43,209 bases of DNA from an uncultured Veillonella sp. (GTDB taxonomy: Bacteria; Bacillota; Negativicutes; Veillonellales; Veillonellaceae). Location: contig NZ_UQYC01000004.1 in the NCBI RefSeq assembly GCF_900545205.1, forward strand, positions 1-43,209, in the 5' to 3' direction. The notes under the pieces were generated by a model, which was not told the DNA's origin, did no database searches, and saw only the letters and a program-made list of their open reading frames with translations. The translations under genes and the position numbers were made by a program. Below are positions 25,573-33,779 of this stretch, one piece after another (within the stretch, counting starts at the first letter, position 1; each line of letters begins with the position of its first letter).

Positions 25573-27033
25573 ATGGAAGCAATGCTCAATGATGCTATTT
25601 CTACCATTAATGGCTATTTATGGAGTTATTTCATCATCTTTATCCTCATCGGCGCAGGTCTCTTCTTTACGATGACAACGAATTTTGTACAAATTCGTAT
25701 GATCAAAGAAATGGTTCGCCTCGTAATCAATGGTGCAGGTAGTTCTACAGAAAAAAATCATGTATCCTCATTCCAAGCATTCTGTGTTAGTACCGCATCT
25801 CGTGTAGGTGTTGGTAATATCGCAGGTATTGCGATTGCTGTTGTACTCGGTGGTCCTGGTGCTATTTTCTGGATGTGGGTTATCGCTCTTATTGGTGCTG
25901 CTACAGGTTTCATCGAATCTACATTAGCACAAATCTACAAAGAACCTGTTGCTAAAGGCGGCTTTTACGGCGGCCCAGCATACTATATTCGCTATGGCTT
26001 AAACAACAAAGCATTATCTGTTTTATTTGCAATTTTGATCAGTATTACATACGGTTGGATTTACAACTCTGTACAAGCTAATACATTAGCTGCATCTCTT
26101 CAAGTATTCAACTTTGATGTATCCTATACAGGCGCTGTAGTAGCAATACTTCTTGGCCTCATTATTTTTGGTGGTATTCATCGCGTTGCAAAAGCATCTG
26201 AAATCATCGTTCCTATCATGGCGGTTTTATATATTGCTACTGCATTATTCGTAGTCATTATGAATATCACTCAATTCCCACATGTAATCTATACTATTAT
26301 CTCCTCTGCTTTTGAACCAGTAGCAGCAGGTGGTGGCTTATTAGGTGCTACTGTAATGAATGGTATTAAACGTGGTCTATTCTCCAACGAAGCCGGTGAA
26401 GGTTCTGTGCCTAATGCAGCGGCTACTGCGGCTGTTAACCATCCTGTTGAACAAGGTCTTGTACAAGCATTTGGTGTATTCCTTGATACTTTCATCATTT
26501 GTACAGCTTCAGCATTCATTGTACTCATGGTTGGCGACTATAGCACAACAGGTTTAACTGGTGTTGCTCTAGTACAACATAATCTAGAACAACAACTTGG
26601 TTCTTGGGCTCCAACAGCGGTAGCAATCTTTATCGTAATGTTCTCCTTCAGTTCCTTAATTGGTAACTATTACTACGGCGAAATTAATATTAGCCACTTA
26701 ACAGAAAAGAAATTCTATCTTCATTTATTCCGTATTGGTGTAATAATCATGACATTCGTAGGCTCTATTGCCTCCCTTGATCTAGTATGGAATTTAGCCG
26801 ATTTATTCATGGCCTTCTTAGTATTAACTAATATTAGTTCCATCGTACGTATGGGACGTACTGCAGGTCTTGCTCTTGATGACTATATCAAACAACGCAA
26901 GGCAGGCATCGAAACACCTGTATTTAACCGTTCTGTTCTTAATCATTCATACGGTATCGTATGGTGGGGTGACGGTCAAACTACAGACTCTTCTGTACCT
27001 CCTACTCCAGTGGAAGATACAATGGAAAAATAA
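25573..27033 (+). CDS. agcS: Sodium:alanine (AGCS) symporter family protein
   Basis: This 486-residue protein has about 11 membrane helices and belongs to the AGCS family, which imports alanine or glycine with Na+ or H+. Family signatures are FQAFCVSTASRVGVGNIAGI near 73-92, GPGAIFWMWV near 97, GGPAYYIRYGL near 135 and GIKRGLFSNEAGEGS near 265-279. The GAAAGGAG site lies nine bases before the ATG. It lies upstream of glutamate dehydrogenase, suggesting amino-acid use as nitrogen or energy source, but a terminator separates the two. Confidence 0.93.
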   Translation: MEAMLNDAISTINGYLWSYFIIFILIGAGLFFTMTTNFVQIRMIKEMVRLVINGAGSSTEKNHVSSFQAFCVSTASRVGVGNIAGIAIAVVLGGPGAIFWMWVIALIGAATGFIESTLAQIYKEPVAKGGFYGGPAYYIRYGLNNKALSVLFAILISITYGWIYNSVQANTLAASLQVFNFDVSYTGAVVAILLGLIIFGGIHRVAKASEIIVPIMAVLYIATALFVVIMNITQFPHVIYTIISSAFEPVAAGGGLLGATVMNGIKRGLFSNEAGEGSVPNAAATAAVNHPVEQGLVQAFGVFLDTFIICTASAFIVLMVGDYSTTGLTGVALVQHNLEQQLGSWAPTAVAIFIVMFSFSSLIGNYYYGEINISHLTEKKFYLHLFRIGVIIMTFVGSIASLDLVWNLADLFMAFLVLTNISSIVRMGRTAGLALDDYIKQRKAGIETPVFNRSVLNHSYGIVWWGDGQTTDSSVPPTPVEDTMEK

Positions 27034-27048
27034 AATATATTCTCTTAT

Positions 27049-27090
27049 GAGACCGGTGAAAGTATCTTTCATCGGTCTCTTTTTATTTTT
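27049..27090 (+). terminator. Terminator of agcS
   Basis: GAGACCGGTGAAAG pairs with CTTTCATCGGTCTC (one G-T pair) around TAT, followed by a long T-rich run. Confidence 0.9.
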
Positions 27091-27167
27091 TGTAAAAGTA
27101 TCCATTTATAGTGTAAAAACTACGATTTACCTCTAACTCCAGGAGTGACTATAATCACAGTAAATAT

Positions 27168-27212
27168 CTATATTCTATACACTTTTCAAGCATTAAAAAC
27201 TATAGAATATAG
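27168..27212. promoter_or_regulatory. 12-bp inverted repeat in the gdhA leader or promoter region
   Basis: CTATATTCTATA (27168-27179) and TATAGAATATAG (27201-27212) are perfect inverted arms separated by 21 bp, about 100 bases upstream of the gdhA start. The spacing of arm centres is about three helical turns, as for a looped or tetrameric regulator. Alternatively it is a leader hairpin. Confidence 0.45.
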
Positions 27213-27310
27213 TTATAAAATTATAAAGGGTATTATGTATACAACGTCGAATACTACAGTATGTCTAAAATTAGCAAAACTTAATTTACTCTTATATACA
27301 GGAGGTTATT

Positions 27311-28567
27311 ATGAGTGGTTATAATCCTTATGAAAACATGCTAAATACGTTAGATGTAGCAGCAGAAAAGCTCGGTTATTCTCGTAGTGAGTACGAAGTA
27401 TTACGTCATCCTGAACGAGAACTAAAAGTAGCTGTACCTCTTCAACTAGACAATGGTGAAGTTCGCGTATATGAAGGTTACCGTTGCCAACACTCCACAT
27501 TACGTGGTAGCGCTAAAGGTGGTCTTCGCTTCCATCCTGACTCCGACGAAAACGAAGTTCGTGCATTGGCAGCTTGGATGACTATTAAAAATGCTATCGC
27601 TAATATTCCTTATGGCGGTGGTAAAGGCGGTATCAAGGTTGATCCTAAAACATTGAACCCTCGCGAATTAGAACGCTTGACTCGTAACTTTGTACGTCGT
27701 ATTGCTCCTATCATTGGCGTAAATACTGACGTGCCTGCACCAGACGTAAATACAAACGCCCAAATCATGAGCTGGATTGCTGATGAATACAGCACATTAA
27801 AAGGCGAATGGAGCCCTGGTATCGTTACTGGTAAACCTATTGAAGTAGGCGGATCCTTAGGTCGTAATGAAGCAACTGGTCGCGGCTGTCTCATCGCATT
27901 ACAAAGTTACTTAGCTAAGAAAAACTTAGACATTAAAAACCTTACTGTAGCAGTTCAAGGCTTCGGTAACGTAGGTTCCGTAGGTGCTCGTCTCATTGCG
28001 CAAGCAGGCGCTAAAGTTGTTGCTATCGGCGACGTAAGCGTTAACATCTACAATCCTAACGGTATTGATGTGGAAAAAGCATACGAATATGCTAACTCCC
28101 ATGGTCGTTCCCTTGAAGGTTACAGCGAGCCAGGTATGACTACAATTGGTGCGCAAGAATTATTGGCTCAACCAGTTGATGTATTGTACATGGCAGCTCT
28201 TGAAAACCAATTGAACAAAGACAACATGGAAAACATCCAAGCTAAAATCATCTTGGAAGGTGCTAATGGCCCTACTACTAATGATGCAGACAAATACTTC
28301 TATGAAAAAGGTATCGACATCATTCCTGACGTTCTTGCAAACGGCGGCGGCGTAGTTGTATCCTACTATGAATGGGTACAAAACAAAGCAAGCTTCTACT
28401 GGACTGAAGAAGAAGTTAATGAACGCTTAACTAAAAATATGCAAAATAGTTTTGAAGCAGTTTGGGAAATGCAACATAAATACAATGTACCACCTCGTCA
28501 AGCAGCGTACATGGTTGCCCTTGAACGCCTCGTAGTAGAAACTAAATGGCGCGGCTACAACTGCTAA
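27311..28567 (+). CDS. gdhA: Glutamate dehydrogenase (Glu/Leu/Phe/Val family)
   Basis: This 418-residue cytoplasmic enzyme interconverts glutamate with 2-oxoglutarate and ammonia. The substrate domain contains GGLRFHPDSDENEV and the catalytic region IPYGGGKGGIKVDP (near 97-110). The dinucleotide fold follows with VQGFGNVGSVGARL near 216 and ANGGGVVVSYYEW near 345. Length and motifs resemble the hexameric NAD-type enzymes of Firmicutes (RocG/GudB), but the cofactor cannot be read with certainty. AGGAGG precedes the ATG. Confidence 0.94.
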   Translation: MSGYNPYENMLNTLDVAAEKLGYSRSEYEVLRHPERELKVAVPLQLDNGEVRVYEGYRCQHSTLRGSAKGGLRFHPDSDENEVRALAAWMTIKNAIANIPYGGGKGGIKVDPKTLNPRELERLTRNFVRRIAPIIGVNTDVPAPDVNTNAQIMSWIADEYSTLKGEWSPGIVTGKPIEVGGSLGRNEATGRGCLIALQSYLAKKNLDIKNLTVAVQGFGNVGSVGARLIAQAGAKVVAIGDVSVNIYNPNGIDVEKAYEYANSHGRSLEGYSEPGMTTIGAQELLAQPVDVLYMAALENQLNKDNMENIQAKIILEGANGPTTNDADKYFYEKGIDIIPDVLANGGGVVVSYYEWVQNKASFYWTEEEVNERLTKNMQNSFEAVWEMQHKYNVPPRQAAYMVALERLVVETKWRGYNC

Positions 28568-28596
28568 TACTTTCAACCTCCATAACATTTAGCCAT

Positions 28597-28636
28597 AAAA
28601 AAGGCGTAAGCTCATATCGAGCTTACGCCTTTTTGT
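28597..28636. terminator. Bidirectional terminator between gdhA and queT
   Basis: A 16-bp stem (AAAAAGGCGTAAGCTC with its complement) around a short loop is flanked by A and T runs. It ends both convergent genes. Confidence 0.9.
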
Positions 28637-28651
28637 TTCACTATAATTTTT

Positions 28652-29143
28652 TTATTTGAAAGCACCTAATAAAGCAGCCATGCTAGGACGGCTGATCAAT
28701 GCTTTCACCAAAACAGAGCCAAGCACTGCTGGAATTGTTTGACCTACGATGAGGTTCAATACCAATGGCCAGTATGGAAGGCCAAGTAATGGGCTGAGCC
28801 ATAACGGTACACATAATGCTGGAACAAAGATAATAGGCAAAATTGCCCACCAAGCACTAAGGCCAAGCTTACGCATACCTACGATTATACCTGTTGTTAA
28901 GATGCCAACACCAAAGCCACCTACCATATCGAGGATACCGAGACCACCGAATAGGAAATTAGAAATGAGGTTACCAATCCCCATTGGAATTACCAAAAAC
29001 GGAAAGGCATAAGCAAGTGCATATAATGATGTTGCTATACGAATTTGATACGCTCCGAAAGAAACGCTTTGCGTTAAATATAGTACGACGATGTACAATG
29101 CCACAACCATGGCAGAAATAGTCAATTTACGTGTAGTAATCAT
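28652..29143 (-). CDS. queT: QueT, ECF transporter substrate-binding subunit for a queuosine precursor
   Basis: This 163-residue membrane protein has five or six helices and the QueT hallmarks SFGAYQIRIATSLYALAYAFP and IPMGIGNLISNFLFGGLG. QueT proteins are S components that import preQ1 or a related queuosine precursor with a shared ECF energizing module, which must be encoded elsewhere. The start at 29141-29143 was chosen because GAGGAGGTG lies just upstream; a longer reading adds ten residues that overlap the terminator of the riboswitch. A preQ1-type leader precedes it, consistent with this role. Confidence 0.92.
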   Translation of the reverse strand: MITTRKLTISAMVVALYIVVLYLTQSVSFGAYQIRIATSLYALAYAFPFLVIPMGIGNLISNFLFGGLGILDMVGGFGVGILTTGIIVGMRKLGLSAWWAILPIIFVPALCVPLWLSPLLGLPYWPLVLNLIVGQTIPAVLGSVLVKALISRPSMAALLGAFK

Positions 29144-29160
29144 AACACTCACCTCCTCAA

Positions 29161-29190
29161 AATAAAAAAGCATGGCAAAACTACCATGCT
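29161..29190 (-). terminator. Riboswitch-controlled terminator of queT
   Basis: On the minus strand AGCATGG and CCATGCT form a seven-bp stem with loop TAGTTTTG, followed by TTTTTTATT. It lies directly before the queT ribosome binding site. Its loop and stem edge (minus strand of 29176-29184, GTAGTTTTG) can pair instead with CAAAACTAC of the upstream aptamer tail (29211-29219). Confidence 0.88.
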
Positions 29191-29204
29191 ATAAATGCTT
29201 ATGA

Positions 29205-29250
29205 ATTTCCGTAGTTTTGTTTAGAGACAGGATGGTTTCAAACTGTCTTA
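29205..29250 (-). ncRNA. Probable preQ1-I riboswitch
   Basis: On the minus strand the six-bp stem AGACAG/CTGTCT (29243-29248 with 29225-29230) encloses a 12-base loop. The loop ends in C (29231) directly before the 3' strand, the position that pairs with preQ1 in class I switches. The tail CTAAACAAAACTAC follows, close to the A-rich tail of known class I aptamers. The pseudoknot pairing is not obvious beyond a possible CC-GG. The tail doubles as antiterminator: when preQ1 traps it, the terminator forms and queT is switched off. Confidence 0.75.
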
Positions 29251-29277
29251 TTTAGTTGTCGCCTTTAGGCAGTTCTA

Positions 29278-29306
29278 ATATTAACATATATCTAATATTT
29301 TCGCAA
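29278..29306 (-). promoter_or_regulatory. queT promoter
   Basis: On the minus strand TTGCGA (29301-29306), a 17-bp spacer and TAATAT (29278-29283) give a start near 29271, about 20 bases before the aptamer stem. Confidence 0.55.
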
Positions 29307-29319
29307 TCAATTTGGTTGT

Positions 29320-29631
29320 AGGCGGACTTATATGTAAATCTACTATTAGTGTTAAGTTGGTAAGGACGGGGTGTCAGGAGATACCTTTCCTCATCGCTCC
29401 ACTGGCTATACGGTCATCGGCCTAGGGCCTCGACCTGCCAAAGTCGCTCTTTGAAAAGGTATCTCCTGCCACTGCGAATTTAGCAAATCAACGTTACGTA
29501 TATTAGTAATTCTAAAGGCCGCTTTAACTTAGCATCCCCCAAATGATAAATAATACGAAGTATATTACTCATCAAAGCGCCTCAACTAGTCTAAGCCAGT
29601 TGAGGAGAGTTAGCGACGTAGAAGTCCGCCT
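29320..29631. repeat. Palindromic repeat element in the queT-queC gap
   Basis: This gene-free block holds nested inverted repeats: outer AGGCGGACTT (29320-29329) with AAGTCCGCCT (29622-29631), and inner CAGGAGATACCTTT (29375-29388) with AAAGGTATCTCCTG (29455-29468). A side hairpin CCTCAACT (29580-29587) pairs with AGTTGAGG (29598-29605). GACTTATAT (29325-29333) and ATTAGTAATTCTA (29502-29514) occur in the same order as in the element at 99-283. It may be a non-autonomous mobile element or a structured RNA. No open reading frame is evident. 29632-29733 shows nothing further. Confidence 0.6.
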
Positions 29632-29733
29632 CAAGGCAAACATGGTATCTTATCTACTAGTTTATATGCAAAGTAATCACCTAAATGGCGGCTACTAATA
29701 TAATCCAGTTTTGGTGGGTGTAGAGAAGTTCTA

Positions 29734-30423
29734 TTATTGTGCTGGGTCTTCGACGCCGTTGGCGCGGAATGCTTCGGCTCTATCGATACAGGTGCCGCAG
29801 TGTCCGCATGGTTTGTCGTCGCCTTCGTAGCAGGACCATGTTAGGTGGTATGGTACGCCGAGTCGTAGGCCTTCTTTTACGACGTCTGCTTTGTTATGGT
29901 TGATGAATGGTGCTTCTAAGGAGCATTCTTTGCCGGATCCTTCGAAGATAGCATCGCCCATAGATTTATAGAAGTGTTCTGTACAGTCTGGGTATGCGTT
30001 ACCAGCCGCATCATCGCTATGGGCACCGTAGTAGATATAGCCACAGTCTAGAGATAAGGCTAAGGAAGCCGCCGCAGATAGGAAAAGACCATTTCTAAAT
30101 GGCACATAGGTGCTAACCGTACCTTCCCCTTCTGCTTCTTGTTGTTCCTTGTATGAACCTTGAGGTATTTCCTCTGTGGATTGGGTCAATAAAGAGCAAT
30201 TGCTGAAAGCAAACAATTTAGTGACATCCATCGTTTTACCTTCAACTCCATAATAAGCGAGAATAGATGCAGCAGCCTCTAGTTCTTTACTATGTTTTTG
30301 ACCATATTGAATGGATAACGGCACTATATTGTCTTTACCAAATCTTTCAATAGCTAGCGCTAAACATGTAGTACTATCTACCCCACCGCTGAATAAGACA
30401 ACAGCCTTTTGTTTTTGAGCCAT
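29734..30423 (-). CDS. queC: 7-cyano-7-deazaguanine synthase
   Basis: This 229-residue enzyme converts 7-carboxy-7-deazaguanine to preQ0 with ATP and ammonia in queuosine synthesis. The PP-loop SGGVDS lies at 12-17. The C-terminal zinc site is CYEGDDKPCGHCGTC with four cysteines. The start at 30421-30423 has AAAGGAGA just upstream. No other queuosine synthesis gene is adjacent; queT lies 590 bp downstream beyond a repeat element. No clear terminator follows the stop. Confidence 0.95.
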   Translation of the reverse strand: MAQKQKAVVLFSGGVDSTTCLALAIERFGKDNIVPLSIQYGQKHSKELEAAASILAYYGVEGKTMDVTKLFAFSNCSLLTQSTEEIPQGSYKEQQEAEGEGTVSTYVPFRNGLFLSAAASLALSLDCGYIYYGAHSDDAAGNAYPDCTEHFYKSMGDAIFEGSGKECSLEAPFINHNKADVVKEGLRLGVPYHLTWSCYEGDDKPCGHCGTCIDRAEAFRANGVEDPAQ

Positions 30424-30446
30424 AAGGTCTCCTTTCACCTATTATA

Positions 30447-30474
30447 ACAGCCCCATCCTAAGATGAGGCTGTAG
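30447..30474 (-). other. Hairpin between xth and queC without a T tract
   Basis: ACAGCCCCATC and GATGAGGCTGT pair with one mismatch around a CTAA-like loop, just upstream of the queC ribosome binding site. The lack of a T run on either strand makes a plain terminator unlikely; it may be an mRNA processing or regulatory hairpin. Confidence 0.4.
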
Positions 30475-30491
30475 ATTATACTTTCAATATA

Positions 30492-31247
30492 TTATAAATC
30501 GATATCTAATTCTACTGGGCAGTGATCAGAGCCAAAGATTTGTTGGTGAATTTTAGCTTCTTGAATTTTGTCGTCAAGACGTTTAGAGGTGATGAAATAG
30601 TCAATTCTCCATCCTGTATTCCTCTCACGAGCTTTGCCCATGTAGGACCACCAGCTGTATTCTTCAATAGCATCTGGATAAAGATGACGGAATGTGTCTG
30701 TAAAACCAGCACCTAACAGTTCTGTCATTTTAGCCCGTTCTTCGTCGGAGAAGCCTGCATTTTTACGGTTTGTCTTAGGATTTTTAAGGTCGATTTCTTG
30801 GTGAGCTACGTTAAGGTCACCACATAGAATGACTGGTTTTTTCTTATCTAATTCAAGCAAATAGTTACGGAATGCATCTTCCCAAGTCATACGGTACTCA
30901 AGACGAGCCAATTCACGTTGGCTATTTGGCGTATAGCAGCATACTAAATAGAAATTATCATATTCAGCAGTAATAACACGGCCCTCTTGATCATGTTCTT
31001 CAATGCCAATACCGTTAGTTACGGACAACGGTTTAATACGCGTGAATACAGCCGTACCACTATAGCCTTTTTTCACAGCGCTATTCCAGTATTGCTCATA
31101 GCCTGGCAATTCCAAAGAAATTTGATCAGGTTGCAATTTTGTTTCTTGTAAACAGAAAATATCCGCATCTAGTTCGTTAAAGGATTCCATAAATCCTTTT
31201 GTTACAGCGGCACGAAGGCCGTTTACATTCCAAGAAATTAATTTCAC
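30492..31247 (-). CDS. xth: Exodeoxyribonuclease III
   Basis: This 251-residue AP endonuclease/3'-5' exonuclease acts in base excision repair. Metal and catalytic motifs are SWNVNGLRA (5-13), LQETKLQ (about 34-40), GDLNVAHQEIDL (near 143), GWRIDYF (near 213) and SDHCPVELDI at the C terminus. The start is GTG (31245-31247), chosen because AAGGAG lies nine bases upstream and the protein then begins MKLISWNVN as in relatives. Confidence 0.95.
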   Translation of the reverse strand: MKLISWNVNGLRAAVTKGFMESFNELDADIFCLQETKLQPDQISLELPGYEQYWNSAVKKGYSGTAVFTRIKPLSVTNGIGIEEHDQEGRVITAEYDNFYLVCCYTPNSQRELARLEYRMTWEDAFRNYLLELDKKKPVILCGDLNVAHQEIDLKNPKTNRKNAGFSDEERAKMTELLGAGFTDTFRHLYPDAIEEYSWWSYMGKARERNTGWRIDYFITSKRLDDKIQEAKIHQQIFGSDHCPVELDIDL

Positions 31248-31396
31248 TGCTTACTCCTTATTCTAATAGTGCTTTTACATACTAATATAATTTGTGAAAG
31301 CCTCTATTTCAACATTTTCCTTATATTTCAAAAATATTCTTATTTATACTAGCAATTATAGTATGTTATACAGTTCAGCCAGAAAGTTGTACATTA

Positions 31397-31621
31397 CTAT
31401 TGTTTGTGTTTCTTTGCATGTCTTGCTTCCGCACGAGCCTTTCGAGCGTTTTCGTTTGCTTTAAGATCACTTTCACGTTTTTCACGGAAATAATTAGCTA
31501 TGGAAGATAAAACAAGAATTACCAACACCGTAACATTAAACATGCCGGGCCCGAAGGTATAGATGTGATAACACAAATAACCAAACGCAACAAGGGTTAG
31601 TAGATGTTTTAATATTTTCAT
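31397..31621 (-). CDS. Small membrane protein of unknown function
   Basis: This 74-residue protein has two hydrophobic segments (about 5-20 and 25-43) followed by a highly charged C-terminal tail rich in Arg, Lys, Glu and Ala (about 47-74), probably cytoplasmic. CAGGAGGG lies just before the ATG. It follows the sulfurtransferase gene by 13 bases, so the two form an operon. I recognise no family. The region 31248-31396 upstream of xth is AT-rich without features. Confidence 0.7.
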   Translation of the reverse strand: MKILKHLLTLVAFGYLCYHIYTFGPGMFNVTVLVILVLSSIANYFREKRESDLKANENARKARAEARHAKKHKQ

Positions 31622-31634
31622 TTGCCCTCCTGTA

Positions 31635-32453
31635 TTATCGTAATGTTTCTACACCAGTCTTAAGTGGGAAACCGTCATAGGTTACCCAATCACTAGAGCT
31701 ACCAACATATAAAGCCGATTCAAGCCCTACTTCGCTCATAGTTAACAGCGCATTACAAGCGGTTACCCCTGAGCCACAGTAAGTCACAACAGGTCTATTT
31801 TGGTAGATTTCATTATAGTACTCGGCTTCTAAATCTTTTACAGACTTAGGCCCATCTACGGTATAACCACTTTCATAAAAATGATTAACAGCACCAGGAA
31901 TGTGACCAGTCATGCCATCCATCGTATCTACTTGAGACCCATCGTAGCGGAACGGCGCACGAGCATCAATGATAACATGATCGCCGCTTTCACTAGCCTT
32001 GAGAACCTCATCTCGACTCATAACCATGTGAGTTTGCAATTCATAATTAAAAACTGTTGGTTCTGTAGGTAATGGAGTAGGATCCTTAGTAAGAACATGA
32101 CCTTCTTTAACCCAACGTTCAATACCTCCCGACAATACGCGCACATCAGATAACCCCATATAGCGCAACGTCCACCAAAGGCGGCCCGCCAAGAAAAGCC
32201 AAGAGTCGTATACGACAACCTTGGAATCACGAGTGATACCATAAGACTCGAACGTATGAGCCAACTGCTCCATATCTGGCAACGGATGACGACCACCATG
32301 CTCGCCCAAAGGACCTGTTAAATCCTTATCCAAATCCACCGGGTAAGACCCTTTAATATGGCCTTTTTTATAATCTTGATAACCTCGAGCATCTAAAATA
32401 ATGACCTCGTCGAGACAAGCTAATAATTCTTTAGGAGTGATAAAATTTGACAT
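31635..32453 (-). CDS. Sulfurtransferase, two rhodanese domains
   Basis: This 272-residue protein has an inactive N-terminal rhodanese domain (about 1-125, ILDARGYQDYKKGHIKGSYP) and an active C-terminal one (about 150-272, VIIDARAPFRYDG). The catalytic cysteine lies in TYCGSGVTA near residue 225. The CGSGVTA loop is typical of 3-mercaptopyruvate or thiosulfate sulfurtransferases (SseA type). It moves sulfane sulfur to cyanide or thiols in the cytoplasm. AAGGAG precedes the ATG. It is the first gene of an operon with the small membrane protein. Confidence 0.9.
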   Translation of the reverse strand: MSNFITPKELLACLDEVIILDARGYQDYKKGHIKGSYPVDLDKDLTGPLGEHGGRHPLPDMEQLAHTFESYGITRDSKVVVYDSWLFLAGRLWWTLRYMGLSDVRVLSGGIERWVKEGHVLTKDPTPLPTEPTVFNYELQTHMVMSRDEVLKASESGDHVIIDARAPFRYDGSQVDTMDGMTGHIPGAVNHFYESGYTVDGPKSVKDLEAEYYNEIYQNRPVVTYCGSGVTACNALLTMSEVGLESALYVGSSSDWVTYDGFPLKTGVETLR

Positions 32454-32617
32454 ATTGTACTCCTTTCATTGATTATATCGAAAAATACAAATTTGATAAT
32501 ATTATTATATACCGATATGTAGCTATGGACAATGAATATCAAAATATAATTTAAACAATACGCTAATATGTTCTAATAGCTCTTTCACATCACAAATATC
32601 CTATCCATACAAATAAA

Positions 32618-32650
32618 AGGTATGCCTATATTACATTATAGGCATACCCA
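32618..32650 (-). terminator. Terminator of the secreted-protein gene
   Basis: GGTATGCCTATA and TATAGGCATACC form a perfect 12-bp stem with a six-base loop. On the minus strand TTTTATTT follows. Confidence 0.82.
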
Positions 32651-32702
32651 TATATAACTTGATGTATTTTAATTATAAAAGAAAAGAATTTCCACAGTGT
32701 AA

Positions 32703-33248
32703 TTAAAAGTTAACTTTATAATATTGTTTAAATGCCTTTACTGAGATAATATATCCACTTGAAGTTGCATCAACTTTACTTTTTCCAGCCGCCTTAATTG
32801 GATTTCCAGAGTATATCTCCTTCCCATTAAAGTCATAAATAGCACTAACTTTAAGGCTATTTACAATTCCCGAATCTTTTAACTTTGATTTTTTTACTGT
32901 AGACTTAACCTTTTCTGAATTATACGGCATTTTTGCTAAGTTATTCCTTTTTATTATGCCTTCTATGGACTTATTATAATCATAATCGGCTATAACATTG
33001 CCTTCACCAATATACTTATCTTTCTTATCAACTGTATATACCTTAAATTTTAAAGTATATTTTGGAGGGTTATAAAGTGTACTTTGTATAGAGTTTAAAT
33101 CGAGATACACATCAACACTACTGCTATGCCGCTCACGCCAAAACTGTGGTGAATTTTGTAATTCACCTAAAGAAATAGCAAAGCTTGCACTAGAAATACA
33201 TACAAAAGCAACAATCAAAGTAAACAATCTAGTTAGACGTAACAACAT
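32703..33248 (-). CDS. Secreted protein of unknown function
   Basis: This 181-residue protein begins with a signal peptide (MLLRLTRLFTLIVAFVCISSASFA, cleavage near residue 24). The mature part is rich in Lys, Tyr and Ser. Segments such as QFWRERHSSSVDVYLDLNSI and IYDFNGKEIYSGNPIKAAG suggest a small beta-rich exported domain. No known motif is recognised. The gene is more AT-rich than the neighbouring housekeeping genes. It stands alone between two terminators, with a GAGAGAGGA site before the ATG. Confidence 0.7.
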   Translation of the reverse strand: MLLRLTRLFTLIVAFVCISSASFAISLGELQNSPQFWRERHSSSVDVYLDLNSIQSTLYNPPKYTLKFKVYTVDKKDKYIGEGNVIADYDYNKSIEGIIKRNNLAKMPYNSEKVKSTVKKSKLKDSGIVNSLKVSAIYDFNGKEIYSGNPIKAAGKSKVDATSSGYIISVKAFKQYYKVNF

Positions 33249-33274
33249 AAATTATCCTCTCTCAACACTAAAGA

Positions 33275-33303
33275 AAAGGAGCTCTAATCTAGAGCTCCTT
33301 TAT
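33275..33303 (-). terminator. Terminator of the helicase-Nudix operon
   Basis: AAAGGAGCTCTA (33275-33286) pairs perfectly with TAGAGCTCCTTT (33290-33301) around a three-base loop, followed on the minus strand by TTTTCTTT. Confidence 0.8.
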
Positions 33304-33368
33304 TAGATAGCATCAATCTTTTGAAGCTCCTCACATAACAAAACTAGAGTTTATACTAACACTAATAA

Positions 33369-33773
33369 TTATAAACGTTTAGAGATCGCATCTACTGCAT
33401 CAATATCAGCAGGTAACCAATCTACTGAGTATAAATTCTCTTTTGAAAGCCATTTTGCCGCTTCATGTTCTAATAGAGTAATATCAGAGTCATTTACTAA
33501 AGAACATAAATAACAATGCATTGTTAAATCAAACTTCTCATACCCTGTATATTCAATAGTAATAATATGTTCCAGAACGGTAATCTCGGCTTCTAGTTCT
33601 TCATGTATTTCTCTTTTGAGTGCTACCTCGTGAGCTTCGCCAGGCTCAACCTTACCACCTGGAAACTCCCAACCATCTTTTAGATCACCATAACCACGTT
33701 GAGTAGCTAATATAGTATTATCTTTTTTGATAATTGCTGCTACAACTTCAATATGTTTTCGTTCTTCACTCAT
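33369..33773 (-). CDS. Nudix hydrolase
   Basis: This 134-residue protein has the Nudix box at about 38-60: GGKVEPGE, then REIHEEL, with the metal-binding glutamates in place. The canonical Gly after the EE pair is replaced (EELEAEI), as in some (d)CTP or 8-oxo-dGTP pyrophosphohydrolases of MutT type. The start lies six bases after the stop of the PLD-helicase-DUF3427 gene, so both are on one transcript. This makes a role in modifying or clearing a nucleotide related to the helicase plausible. The substrate is unknown. Confidence 0.88.
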   Translation of the reverse strand: MSEERKHIEVVAAIIKKDNTILATQRGYGDLKDGWEFPGGKVEPGEAHEVALKREIHEELEAEITVLEHIITIEYTGYEKFDLTMHCYLCSLVNDSDITLLEHEAAKWLSKENLYSVDWLPADIDAVDAISKRL

Positions 33774-33779
33774 ATATCC

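Noticed and set aside
29144..29173. Longer QueT start at 29173
   Set aside because: The added codons overlap the riboswitch terminator and the GAGGAGGTG ribosome binding site of the internal ATG.
29632..29733. A terminator for queC
   Set aside because: No stem followed by a T run was found on the minus strand here; queC transcription may end within the repeat element or run on.
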